Source: Solirubrobacteraceae bacterium
GTDB taxonomy: Bacteria; Actinomycetota; Thermoleophilia; Solirubrobacterales; Solirubrobacteraceae
DNA: 45,437 nt
Assembly (NCBI GenBank): GCA_017744415.1
Contig: JAGIBJ010000064.1
Location: forward strand, 1 to 45,437
Direction of reading: 5' to 3'
Made by a program: the position numbers and the translations under genes. Positions 37,560 to 45,437 of the stretch are shown one piece after another (position 1 is the stretch's first letter; each line of letters begins with the position of its first letter). The notes under the pieces are model-generated. The model had not been told where the DNA came from. It did no database searches and saw only the letters and a program-made list of their open reading frames with translations.

Positions 37560-40040
37560 GTGAAGAACTCCTCCCTCGGTTCCCTGATCGCGCTGTCGGC
37601 CTTGGCCGTCGCGCCGAGCGCCGCGCTGGCGCAGGACGCGACCACGCCCACCGGCCCCACCACGCCCGATCCGGCCCCCGTCCTCACGACGCCCGCCGCG
37701 ACCCAGCAGACCCCCGGCCTCGCGCCGACGCCCACGCCGGGCGTCGCCGACGCGCCGCAGGCCCAGGATCCGACCACCCCGAGCTCGCAGCGCCGCCAGC
37801 GCCGCGCCGAGGCCCGTGAGGACCAGGGCGAGCGCAAGCCCGCCGCGCAGGATCCCGTCCCGACCGAGCAGGCCACCGATCCGTCGCTGATCGCGCCGTC
37901 GCAGCTCGAGGTCCAGGCCGTCCCGAACTTCTTCATCGAAGACTTCAACATCCCCCCGTTCCTGCTGCCGATCTATCAGGCGGCCGGCTCGGAGTACGGG
38001 ATTCGCTGGGAGGTCCTCGCGGCGATCAACCGCATCGAGACCGCCTTCGGCACCAACCTCAACGTCTCGACCGCCGGCGCCCTCGGCTGGATGCAGTTCA
38101 TGCCGTCCACCTGGGAGTCGTACGGCGTCGATGCCAACGGCGACGGGCAGAAGGACCCCTTCAACCCCGCCGATGCGATCTTCGCGGCCGCGCGCTACCT
38201 GAAGGCCGCCGGCGGCGACGAGGATCTCCGCAAGGCGATCTTCGCGTACAACCACGCCGATTGGTACGTCGACGACGTGATGGACAACGCGAGCAAGATC
38301 GCGTCCATCCCCGAGCCGATCATCAGCTCGCTCGCCGCGCTGACGCAGGGCATTTTCCCGGTCGACGCCGCCGATCGCAGCATCGACTACCGCGGCAAAC
38401 TCAAGTCGACGTCCGACAAGGACAAGAAGGTCGCCCCGGGCGACGACGCCTCCGACACCGTCGAGGGCGAGGCCGACATCAACTCGATCGAGGTCACCGC
38501 CCCGGCCGAGTCGCGCGTCGTGGCCGTCCAGGACGGCGTCGTCGAGAAGGTCGGCCAGTCCGAGCGCCTCGGCACCTACGTGCGCCTGCGCGATGCCTAC
38601 GGCAACCGTTACACCTACGCCCACCTCGGCGAAGTGCAGGACAAGGTCCCGGTGCCGAAGCCCGGCAAGGACAAGAGCGGCCACGACCACTCCGAGGACG
38701 ACGAGCCCACCACGGACCAGTCGACCGACGCAGGCACGAGCACCGTCGACGCCGGCACCACGCCCGACGCCACCCCAACCACGCCCGCCCAGGACCCGGC
38801 CCCGACGCAGCCCGCAACCGACGGCAAGATCGTCACCGAGGATCCGTCGGCGACGACCCCGGACGAGGCTCCGGCCAAGAGCCGCAGCCGCGTCGCCGCC
38901 CGCGAGATCGACGAGAAGGCCTCGGAGACGAACCCGGCCGACACGCCGCGCCGCATCCGCTTCCGCGCCCGCTCCGCCTCCGAGACGGCCGATGCCGCCG
39001 CCGAGCCGGTGAGCACCGACAAGAGCCGCCTCTTCGCGCACCCCACCCGCCCTGAGGCCTACGCCGCCGGCGGTGAGGAGCAGCTCAACCCCGAGATCGC
39101 CGACGCCGACGCGGGCACCGACACGAATTCGCTCGCCGAGTACTTCTCGATCGACTACGGCCTCAAGCCGAGCGACGTGAAGCTCCACGCGCTGAAGGCG
39201 GGCACGCACGTGATCGCCGGCACCGTGCTCGGCAAGCTCGCGAAGTCGACCGACGGCAGCGACGAGTCGACGCTCACCTTCGAGATCCGCCCGGCCGGCA
39301 AGAAGGGTCCGCGCATCGACCCGAAGCCGATCCTCGACGGCTGGCGCCTCATGGACCGCACCGCCTTCTACAAGGCGCAGCAGCTCAAGGCCGTCGAAGC
39401 TGGCGAGGCCGGCGACGACGTCACCGCCGGCCAGGTGCTCCTCATGAGCAAGGCCGAGCTCCAGGAGCGCGTCCTCTCCGACAAGCGCATCAACATCTAC
39501 GAGTGCGGCCGCCGCGACATCCAGGCGGGCATCATCGACCGCCGGATCCTGGCGCTGCTCGAGTACCTCGCCGTCAAGGGCGTCGAGCCCTCGGTCTCCT
39601 CGCTGCAGTGCGGCCACGGCATGATGACCTCCTCCGGCAACGTCTCGGAGCACTCGACCGGCACCGCCGTCGACATCAGCACGGCCTACGGTGAGGTCAT
39701 CACCCCTGCCACGCAGGGCGAGGGCTCGATCACCGACCGCGCCGTCCGCGAGATCCTGAAGCTCCAGGGCGCGATGAAGCCGCACCAGATCATCACGCTC
39801 ATGAAGTACGCGGGTGAAGACAACACCCTCGCCATGGGTGACCACGACGACCACATCCACGTCGGCTACCGCCCGATCTCGGGCAACGGCGGCAAGCGCC
39901 TCGAGCAGCTGCTCAAGCCCGGCCAGTGGGACGACCTGCTCGCGCAGCTCTCGTCGATCAAGGTCCCGGACGTCTCCGCCGAACCGAGTCAGTATTCGGT
40001 GACGGTCAAGAAGACCGGCAAGGCCGACGACAAGAAGTGA
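37560..40040 (+). CDS. Secreted lytic transglycosylase + split M23-like + M15-like peptidoglycan hydrolase
   Basis: 826 residues, GTG start at 37560. The signal peptide ends at ALAQ (~residue 25), followed by a Pro/Thr linker. Residues ~130-250 are an MltB-type transglycosylase: RIETAFG (catalytic Glu160) and GALGWMQFMPSTW (173-185). Residues ~310-360 are the first half of an M23/LytM barrel (APAESRVVAVQDGVVEKVG, YTYAHLGEV). A ~170-residue Pro/Thr/Asp-rich insertion interrupts it, and the second half resumes at ~535-595 (LKAGTHVIAGTVLGKL, TLTFEIRP). The M23 HxH is absent, so that part is probably non-catalytic. Residues ~640-775 look like an M15-type zinc peptidase (SEHSTGTAVDIS with His698/Asp705, HDDHIHVGY with His765/His767). 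It would cut both glycan and peptide parts of the wall. Confidence 0.9.
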   Translation: MKNSSLGSLIALSALAVAPSAALAQDATTPTGPTTPDPAPVLTTPAATQQTPGLAPTPTPGVADAPQAQDPTTPSSQRRQRRAEAREDQGERKPAAQDPVPTEQATDPSLIAPSQLEVQAVPNFFIEDFNIPPFLLPIYQAAGSEYGIRWEVLAAINRIETAFGTNLNVSTAGALGWMQFMPSTWESYGVDANGDGQKDPFNPADAIFAAARYLKAAGGDEDLRKAIFAYNHADWYVDDVMDNASKIASIPEPIISSLAALTQGIFPVDAADRSIDYRGKLKSTSDKDKKVAPGDDASDTVEGEADINSIEVTAPAESRVVAVQDGVVEKVGQSERLGTYVRLRDAYGNRYTYAHLGEVQDKVPVPKPGKDKSGHDHSEDDEPTTDQSTDAGTSTVDAGTTPDATPTTPAQDPAPTQPATDGKIVTEDPSATTPDEAPAKSRSRVAAREIDEKASETNPADTPRRIRFRARSASETADAAAEPVSTDKSRLFAHPTRPEAYAAGGEEQLNPEIADADAGTDTNSLAEYFSIDYGLKPSDVKLHALKAGTHVIAGTVLGKLAKSTDGSDESTLTFEIRPAGKKGPRIDPKPILDGWRLMDRTAFYKAQQLKAVEAGEAGDDVTAGQVLLMSKAELQERVLSDKRINIYECGRRDIQAGIIDRRILALLEYLAVKGVEPSVSSLQCGHGMMTSSGNVSEHSTGTAVDISTAYGEVITPATQGEGSITDRAVREILKLQGAMKPHQIITLMKYAGEDNTLAMGDHDDHIHVGYRPISGNGGKRLEQLLKPGQWDDLLAQLSSIKVPDVSAEPSQYSVTVKKTGKADDKK

Positions 40041-40046
40041 TTCCGA

Positions 40047-40069
40047 CGAGGGCGCCACTGGCGCCCTCG
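40047..40069. terminator. 11-bp hairpin terminator between convergent genes
   Basis: CGAGGGCGCCA and TGGCGCCCTCG form a perfect stem around a single C (40047-40069), 7 bp after the + strand stop and 32 bp from the stop of the sirtuin gene. Few T residues follow. It could serve both genes. Confidence 0.75.
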
Positions 40070-40100
40070 CTCGTTCCGGGGCTATGGCCGCGCGGCTTCT

Positions 40101-40877
40101 CTAGCCCAGCGCGGTGAGCACGCCGGCGAGTTCGTCGACCACGTCGCCGCCGAGGCGCTCGGTCGCCACATCGTCGTAGGGCGTCGGTCCCTGGGTCGTG
40201 AGCACGAGCTCTCCCCCGCGCTCGAGCACGATCGCCGGGAGGCCCGCCACCGGGTGCACCTCGAGGGAGCTGCCGATGACGAGGATCAGGTCGGCCTGCT
40301 GACAGGCGTCGAAAGCGCGCTCGATGGCCTCGGCGTCGAGCATCTCACCGAAGAGGACGACGCCCGGCTTCAGCGGGGCGCTGCAGTCGCAGCGCGGCAC
40401 CCCGTTGTCCGCGGCCGCAATGCGCTGCGTGAGGGGGTCGTAGGCTACTTGCGCTCCGCACGCCAGGCACCGGCCGTGCGAGATCGAGCCATGCATCTCG
40501 ACGATGTCGTCCGCGCCAGCCTTGGCGTGAAGCCGGTCGATGTTCTGGGTGATGATGGGACCGATGAGGCCGCGGCGCTGTAGCTCGGCGACGGCCCGGT
40601 GAGCCTCGTTCGGCTCCGCGGGCCCGAGGAGGTGGAATCGCTGGGCGTAGAAGCTCCAGAACCGCTCTGGCTCGCGACGCCACACGTCGATGTGGGCGAT
40701 CTGCATCGGGTCGACGTTGGCCCACATGCCGGTGACGGGCGTGCGGAAATCGGGGATGCCCGACGGCACCGAGATGCCGGCGCCCGTCAGCACCACCGCG
40801 CTGCGTGCGGCGGCGAGGAGATCGGCCACGCGCCGCTGGGCCTCCGAGGGCTCGCGGGGCGTGAGCGCGCTGATCAT
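40101..40877 (-). CDS. cobB: SIR2-family NAD-dependent protein deacylase (sirtuin)
   Basis: 258 residues from the ATG at 40877. An in-frame GTG at 40886 lies inside the -10 and is less likely. Motifs are VVLTGAGISVPSGIPDFRTP (~28-47, NAD-binding GAGxS and FR), IITQNIDRLHAKAG (~106-119, with the Asn-Asp pair), VEMHGS (~126-131, catalytic His), the Zn-binding CLACG (~137-141) with RCDCS (~160-164, Cys-x-Cys), PGVVLFGE (~170-177) and VIGSSLEVHPVAGLP (~198-212). It removes acyl groups from lysines using NAD. Bacterial examples regulate acetyl-CoA synthetase and other enzymes. It is divergent from the GGDEF genes, with a palindrome between them. Confidence 0.95.
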   Translation of the reverse strand: MISALTPREPSEAQRRVADLLAAARSAVVLTGAGISVPSGIPDFRTPVTGMWANVDPMQIAHIDVWRREPERFWSFYAQRFHLLGPAEPNEAHRAVAELQRRGLIGPIITQNIDRLHAKAGADDIVEMHGSISHGRCLACGAQVAYDPLTQRIAAADNGVPRCDCSAPLKPGVVLFGEMLDAEAIERAFDACQQADLILVIGSSLEVHPVAGLPAIVLERGGELVLTTQGPTPYDDVATERLGGDVVDELAGVLTALG

Positions 40878-40884
40878 GGCGCGC

Positions 40885-40890
40885 ACGCTA
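40885..40890 (-). promoter_or_regulatory. Candidate -10 of the sirtuin gene (leaderless)
   Basis: TAGCGT reads on the minus strand exactly 7 nt before the ATG at 40877, with no Shine-Dalgarno sequence. Confidence 0.45.
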
Positions 40891-40918
40891 CCGGCGGCGG
40901 CAGCGGGCGCCGACGCGT

Positions 40919-40936
40919 TCTGGACGGGCGTCCAGA
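40919..40936. promoter_or_regulatory. Inverted repeat TCTGGAC-GGGC-GTCCAGA, operator candidate
   Basis: Perfect 7-bp arms with a 4-nt spacer, centred in the 103-bp gap between the divergent sirtuin and double-GGDEF genes. It lies about 28 bp upstream of the sirtuin -10. Confidence 0.45.
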
Positions 40937-40980
40937 CTCCCGCTCAGTCTCTGGAGGCCCTGGCCGACTCTCCGGTATGG

Positions 40981-43212
40981 ATGGAGACGTCGTTCCTACG
41001 CATGCCTGTGGGCACGGGATCCGGGACTGATCGGGTGCCGGACGCTGCCACGCAGCCAGACGGGGACGATCTCGCGCACATCATCGGCCGGCGCGACGTC
41101 GCCACCGTTCCCTGGGCGACCATCGCGCTCTGCTCGCTGGGCGTTGCGCTCGCGAGCGCCCTGCGACCGGCCGTCGAAGGCGTCCCCGACGACCTCGTCA
41201 TCCCCCTCGCAAGCGTCTACGGCGTCGTGGCCTTCGGGATCGTGCTCCTCCAGGGCACGCCCGTCATGCGCTGGCTGGCACGGCAGCTGCCCGTGTACGT
41301 CGGCGGCAGTCTCCTGCTCGTCGGCGTGCTCTGCGTGCTCGCTGTCCGCGACCGCGGCCTCGCCACCGTCTTCTTCGCCCCAGCGGTACTCATCGCGATG
41401 TACGTGGGGTTGGTCCTCCCCAAACGCTGGTCGATGAGCGCGATCGTGGTGCAGCTCGCGCTCGCCGGACTCGTCCACGCCCTCAAACCGACGGCCGCGC
41501 TGAGCGATGCCATCGACCTCGCGGCCCTGGTGGTCGCAGGCTGGAGCGTCGGCCTGCTCTGCCGCTTCGCTCACGGCAAGGCCGCGCGGATCGCGCTGCT
41601 GCTCTCCCGCAGCGACGTGCTCACGCGCACCCTCAACCGCCGCGGCTTCTTCGAGCAGTTCGAGGCCGAGATCGCCGAGGCGCGCTCGCGCCGCGAACCG
41701 GTTGCGCTACTCATCCTCGATCTCGACGACTTCAAGCGGGTGAACGACGAGCAGGGCCACGCCGCCGGTGATGAGCTCCTGCGGTGGGTCGGCTCCACCT
41801 TCCCGGGCGTCGTGCCCGAGCGCGCGGCGGTGGGCCGGCTCGGCGGCGACGAATTCGGCGTCGCGGTGCGCGGCATCACGCGCGAGGAGGCGATCGCCCT
41901 CGGCGGCGACCTGCGTGCCGCGGTGGCCGAGCGGATCGGCGCCTCGGTCGGCGTGGCCACGAGCGAGGATCCTGGCACCAGCTCCGACGACTTCATGCGC
42001 GTGGCGGATGCCGCGCTCTACCGCTCCAAGTCGAGTGACCGCCAGCGGGTGCACCAGCTCATCGCCGGGAGCACGCGCGCCGACCTCCACTCAGCGTTGC
42101 CAACTGCGTCCGACGGCGGCGTGCGACGCGTCCTCACCTACGGTCGCCTGCTTCGTGCCGGCGGCCCCCCGGAGCGCCCGGCGCAGAGCATCCACTACGG
42201 CTGGCTGCTGCGCGGCGGCTTCTGGGTGATGTCGGCTGCCGGCGTGATCGTCGTCGGCGGGGTCGCGCTGCAGGGCCCGGCCAACACGTGGGGCGATCTC
42301 GTCGTCCTCTTCGGCCCCATCTGGATCCTCGCGACGTTTCTCAGTGGCTTCCTCTTCCCGGGCGCCGAAGCCGTCGACCCGCGCAAGGAGCCGGTCGCAA
42401 TCGGGCTCAGCGCCTCGTTCCTCTTCATCGGCCTCAGCACGGTCATGCTCGCCGGCGGCGGCATCACCGCGCCGATCACCGCTGGGCTCTTCCTGAAGGT
42501 GCTCTTCGACGCCGTCACGCTGCGCAGGACCACCGCGCTGCGCACGACGAGCGTGATGGTCGCCTGCTGGCTCTTGGTGATCGCCCTCGGGCCGTCGTCG
42601 AGCCTCTGGGCCGTGCCCTACCAGGCCATTCTGTTCGGCTGCGCCTTCTGGCTCGGGCGAGTCGGCCGGGCGGCGTTCACCGATGCCACGCGTGCGCGGT
42701 TGCGGATCGCGCACACCGATTCGCTCACCGGGCTGCGCAACCGCCCCGGGTTCGAGCAGGGCGCGTCGCGGGCACTCGAGCTCGCCAAGCTCGAGGACCG
42801 TCCGTTCGGGCTGCTCGCCTTCGACCTCGACGACTTCAAGCAGGTCAACGACACGCAGGGCCACACCGCGGGCGACGAGCTCCTGCGACGCGTCGCCGAC
42901 GCCACGATCGACACCTTCCCGACGGCGCACACCGTCGGCCGGCTCGGCGGCGACGAGTACGTCGTCGCGCTGGAGCTCGAGTCGCCCGAGCATGCGATGG
43001 CGTGCGCCGAGGCGCTCGAGGACGCCCTGCGCCCGTTCGTCGGAGCGTCGGTCGGCTGGGCGCTCCTGCTCGACGACGGGTTCGAGCTCGAGCCGCTCAT
43101 GCAGGCGGCCGATCAGCGCTCCTACCGATCGAAGCTCCAGCGCCCGCGCACCACCCGGCCCGGCGCGGATGTCGACGCCGATGAGTCCGACGATCCGGTG
43201 GCAGCGGCCTGA
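40981..43212 (+). CDS. Double membrane-GGDEF protein (two TM-GGDEF modules), putative diguanylate cyclase
   Basis: 743 residues from the ATG at 40981 (ATG at 41002 is an alternative). Module 1 has six hydrophobic helices (~40-200) and a GGDEF domain (~215-370): ILDLDDFKRVNDEQGHAAGDELL and RLGGDEFGVAV. Module 2 has about five to six helices (~400-570) and a second GGDEF domain (~575-725): AFDLDDFKQVNDTQGHTAGDELL and RLGGDEYVVAL. Both sites look catalytically complete (GGDEY is a conservative variant). Neither has the RxxD inhibitory site before the GGDEF. GGDEF domains make cyclic di-GMP from two GTP as dimers; two in one chain could form an intramolecular dimer. The stop overlaps the next start by one base (TGATG). 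No EAL or HD-GYP domain is seen. Confidence 0.93.
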   Translation: METSFLRMPVGTGSGTDRVPDAATQPDGDDLAHIIGRRDVATVPWATIALCSLGVALASALRPAVEGVPDDLVIPLASVYGVVAFGIVLLQGTPVMRWLARQLPVYVGGSLLLVGVLCVLAVRDRGLATVFFAPAVLIAMYVGLVLPKRWSMSAIVVQLALAGLVHALKPTAALSDAIDLAALVVAGWSVGLLCRFAHGKAARIALLLSRSDVLTRTLNRRGFFEQFEAEIAEARSRREPVALLILDLDDFKRVNDEQGHAAGDELLRWVGSTFPGVVPERAAVGRLGGDEFGVAVRGITREEAIALGGDLRAAVAERIGASVGVATSEDPGTSSDDFMRVADAALYRSKSSDRQRVHQLIAGSTRADLHSALPTASDGGVRRVLTYGRLLRAGGPPERPAQSIHYGWLLRGGFWVMSAAGVIVVGGVALQGPANTWGDLVVLFGPIWILATFLSGFLFPGAEAVDPRKEPVAIGLSASFLFIGLSTVMLAGGGITAPITAGLFLKVLFDAVTLRRTTALRTTSVMVACWLLVIALGPSSSLWAVPYQAILFGCAFWLGRVGRAAFTDATRARLRIAHTDSLTGLRNRPGFEQGASRALELAKLEDRPFGLLAFDLDDFKQVNDTQGHTAGDELLRRVADATIDTFPTAHTVGRLGGDEYVVALELESPEHAMACAEALEDALRPFVGASVGWALLLDDGFELEPLMQAADQRSYRSKLQRPRTTRPGADVDADESDDPVAAA

Positions 43213-45434
43213 TGACGGTGGCGCGCCAAAGCACACCCTCGTTCAAAGCCGATGCGCCAAGTGGTGCGGCTCCTGGCCCAGGCGGGTCGGCCGCGGCCGG
43301 GCCGGTGGCGGCGGCGATCGAGCCGCGCTCCGCGCTCTCGGGTCCAGAGGCGACGATTGCGCCGTTCGGCGTCGTGGCGATGCTCGGGCTCGCATTCCTC
43401 GCCGGGCAGGCGCTGCTCGGCGAGCTGCGACCGGTGCAGGCGGCGATCGCTGGCGTCACGATCGCTGGTTCGCTGGCGGCCGTGCTGCACGCGTTTGCAC
43501 GCCTGCGCGGCACGCCGAGCCACAAGGCGCCCGATCCGCGGATCCATGCTGCGTCGGCCCTGCTGGTGCTGGGGCTGTTCGTCGCGGGCGCGGCGGCCGG
43601 CCGCGGCCTCGCCTCGCCCTACCTCACTGCGTTGGTCCCGGGCGCCACGTATCTCGGGCTCGTGCTACCAAAGCGCCTGTCCGCGCTCGTCGTCGGTCTG
43701 CTGACGCTGTCGCTGGTGCCCTTGGCGTTCGTCGGGCCGCCGGTCACGTGGCTGGAGGCGCTGACGCTGATCACGCTCGTCCCGGGCGGCCGCTACTTCG
43801 GAGTGCTCTGTGGATCGGCGCACCGACGAGCCGAGCGCGTGGCGCGCCAGCTCACGCGGGCGGATCGCCTCACGCGCACCCTGAGCCGGGCCGGGTTCAT
43901 CGAGGAGCTCGAGCATGCGCTCGTCCAGCTGCGGCGGGCGAAGGCGCCGGTCGCGCTGTTCCTCATCGACCTCGACGGTTTCAAGGAGATCAACACCGCC
44001 CGCGGCGGCGCCGCCGGCGACGAACTGCTCGAGTGGAGCGGCCAGCGGCTGGCCGAAGTGCTCCCGCGAGGTGCGTCGGCCGGGCGGCTCGGCGGCGACG
44101 AGTTCGGCGTGGCGACCGTGGGCATGGATCGACTCGAGGCCGACCGGTTCGCGGTCGCGCTCCGTGATGCCATCGGCGAGCGCCACCCGGTGTCGATCGG
44201 CGTGGCGACCAGCGAAGACAGCACCGTGACCGTGAGCGATCTGCTGCGGGTCGGCAACGCGTCGCTGCAGCGGGCCAAGGACGACGGCGAGCGCCGGATC
44301 CACGGGCTGGTCGCCGGCGGGCTCCGGCCGGACCGCTCGGCCTCGGCCCCGGCGCCCCCCGTGCTCACCTACGAGCGGCTGCGCCGGAACGGCGGACGGC
44401 CACGCCAGCCGTCACCGAACGTCCTTTTTGGCAAGTTCCTCAGCCTCAGCATCGGGGCGCTCGGCCTGATCGGCGGCTTGCTCGCGCTCGGGATCGTGGT
44501 CACCGGCTTCGGCGGCGACTCGCTCTGGCGCGGCGTGCTCACCGCCCTGTGGGTGCCGTGGGTGCTCGGTTGCCTCGTCGCCGCTTACAGCGCGCGCCAC
44601 ATCGATCCCACCAACGACCGCGACGTGATGCGGCTGATCGTCGCCGCGACGCTCCTCGTCGGTGGCGGTATCGGGGTCGCCGCGCTCGCGCAGGGTGGCG
44701 GCGTCCTTGAGCCCGTGATCGCCGGACTGTCGCTGCGGGTCCTCTTCGACACGTCGGTGGCGTTCCGGCGCCAGGCACTCGTCACGCTCGCCGGCACGCT
44801 CGCGTTCTACCTCGCGGTCGTGGTGTTCGGTCCGTCCTCGTCGCTCTGGGCCGCGCCGTTCCATCTCGTGCTGATCGGGAGCGCCTTCTTGCTCGGGCGG
44901 GTCGCCCACCACGGTTTTGCCGCCACCACCGAGCAGTGGCTCACCGTCGCGCGTACCGACGTGCTCACCGGCCTCAGCAACCGTCTCGGCGTGGAGGGCG
45001 AGGTGGCGATCGTGCTCGAGGAGGCCGCCCGCACGGGTCAGCACGTCGCGATCCTCTCGATGGACATCGACGGGATGCGGGCTTTCAACGACCACCACGG
45101 CCATGCTGCTGGCGACGCCGCCATCCAGCGCGTCGCCCGCGCCCTCGGCGACACCTTCTCCAGCGCCCTCGCGACCGGCCGACTCGGCGCCGATGAATTC
45201 GTCACCGCCGTGCCCGTGCTCAGCCCCAGCGACGCCGATCGCCTCACCGCCACCATCGAAACCGTCCTACGCCCCGAACTCGACGTGTCCGCGGGCGTCG
45301 CCGTCTTCCCCTCCCACGGCCGCGACCTCGACGGCCTCCTCCACATCGCCGACGTCCGCCGCCGCGCGGCCAAGGCCGCCCGCCGCGACGCCGCCGAGCG
45401 CGCCGCGACGCCACGCAGCCGCCCGGCGGCCTGA
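43212..45434 (+). CDS. Second double membrane-GGDEF protein, partly degenerate
   Basis: 740 residues, ATG at 43212 overlapping the upstream stop. It has the same plan as its neighbour: about six helices (~50-205), GGDEF1 (~220-370), about five helices (~405-565), GGDEF2 (~575-720). GGDEF1 keeps RLGGDEFGVAT, but the substrate motif reads LIDLDGFKEINTARGGAAGDELL (ND to NT, GH to GG). GGDEF2 reads SMDIDGMRAFNDHHGHAAGD and RLGADEF: the central Gly of the signature is Ala, and the Phe-Lys of the metal/substrate motif is Met-Arg. RxxD sites are absent. It is probably weaker or a regulatory partner of the neighbour. Shared phrases (VFGPSSSLWAAPFHLVLIGSAFLLGRV) show the two genes and both halves arose by duplication. 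Confidence 0.92.
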   Translation: MTVARQSTPSFKADAPSGAAPGPGGSAAAGPVAAAIEPRSALSGPEATIAPFGVVAMLGLAFLAGQALLGELRPVQAAIAGVTIAGSLAAVLHAFARLRGTPSHKAPDPRIHAASALLVLGLFVAGAAAGRGLASPYLTALVPGATYLGLVLPKRLSALVVGLLTLSLVPLAFVGPPVTWLEALTLITLVPGGRYFGVLCGSAHRRAERVARQLTRADRLTRTLSRAGFIEELEHALVQLRRAKAPVALFLIDLDGFKEINTARGGAAGDELLEWSGQRLAEVLPRGASAGRLGGDEFGVATVGMDRLEADRFAVALRDAIGERHPVSIGVATSEDSTVTVSDLLRVGNASLQRAKDDGERRIHGLVAGGLRPDRSASAPAPPVLTYERLRRNGGRPRQPSPNVLFGKFLSLSIGALGLIGGLLALGIVVTGFGGDSLWRGVLTALWVPWVLGCLVAAYSARHIDPTNDRDVMRLIVAATLLVGGGIGVAALAQGGGVLEPVIAGLSLRVLFDTSVAFRRQALVTLAGTLAFYLAVVVFGPSSSLWAAPFHLVLIGSAFLLGRVAHHGFAATTEQWLTVARTDVLTGLSNRLGVEGEVAIVLEEAARTGQHVAILSMDIDGMRAFNDHHGHAAGDAAIQRVARALGDTFSSALATGRLGADEFVTAVPVLSPSDADRLTATIETVLRPELDVSAGVAVFPSHGRDLDGLLHIADVRRRAAKAARRDAAERAATPRSRPAA

Positions 45435-45437
45435 GTC

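Noticed and set aside
36966-40058. 1030-residue open frame on the minus strand opposite the peptidoglycan hydrolase
   Set aside because: It is the complement of a well-supported gene with signal peptide and catalytic motifs. Only its last 128 codons (36966-37352) look real; the rest has a V/D/G/R-rich shadow composition.

Overview
The window is 45.4 kb of very GC-rich chromosomal DNA with strong G/C bias at third codon positions. Gene content (type III pantothenate kinase, folate genes, tilS-hpt-ftsH, CpsB-type PHP phosphatase, many secreted Pro/Thr-rich proteins with Lys/Arg-rich tails, membrane GGDEF proteins) and apparently leaderless promoters fit an actinomycete of the class Thermoleophilia (Solirubrobacterales or Patulibacter-like). 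That placement is an inference; no rRNA or tRNA gene is present to confirm it.

Layout. (1) 1-5615, minus strand: a secreted-protein operon with two tandem paralogous Ig-like/beta-propeller proteins (glucose/sorbosone-dehydrogenase type) and an ASH-domain protein cut by the window edge. (2) 5837-17916: a cell-surface carbohydrate region with five secreted or lipid-anchored clan GH-A type proteins (WNEPN/WNEAN/WNEVN motifs), a polytopic GT-C-like membrane protein and a CpsB/YwqE-like phosphatase. (3) 17963-20839: coaX, a 31-residue membrane peptide, a PAP2 phosphatase and a GST-like protein with an operator-like palindrome. (4) 20915-24326, minus strand: folP, folB, a TesB-like thioesterase, an MBL-like protein and folK. 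(5) 24545-31542, plus strand: a divergent FtsH paralogue translationally coupled to a 1709-residue surface protein. (6) 31688-37352, minus strand: a coiled-coil protein, a MerR-adenylate cyclase fusion, tilS, hpt and canonical ftsH. (7) 37560-45434: a three-module peptidoglycan hydrolase, a sirtuin, and two adjacent genes each carrying two membrane-GGDEF modules.

The most unusual element is a dispersed ~39-bp repeat (core GTCACGCGCGTTACCG followed by a GGGCCCC...GGGGCAC hairpin). Twelve copies are visible, all in the same orientation. They form arrays between genes (period 38-40) and also lie inside tilS as two triple arrays of exactly 39 bp, where they are translated in frame as 13-residue peptide repeats next to the PP-loop. 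A second repeat of ~45 bp reiterates the 3' end of tilS and carries -10-like hexamers in front of hpt. Many genes start 6-9 nt after a TAnnnT hexamer with no Shine-Dalgarno sequence, which suggests leaderless transcripts.

Once genes are assigned, no gene-free stretch exceeds 300 bp. The larger gaps (5616-5836, 18942-19210, 24327-24544, 33647-33879, 37353-37559) hold only the promoters and repeats listed.
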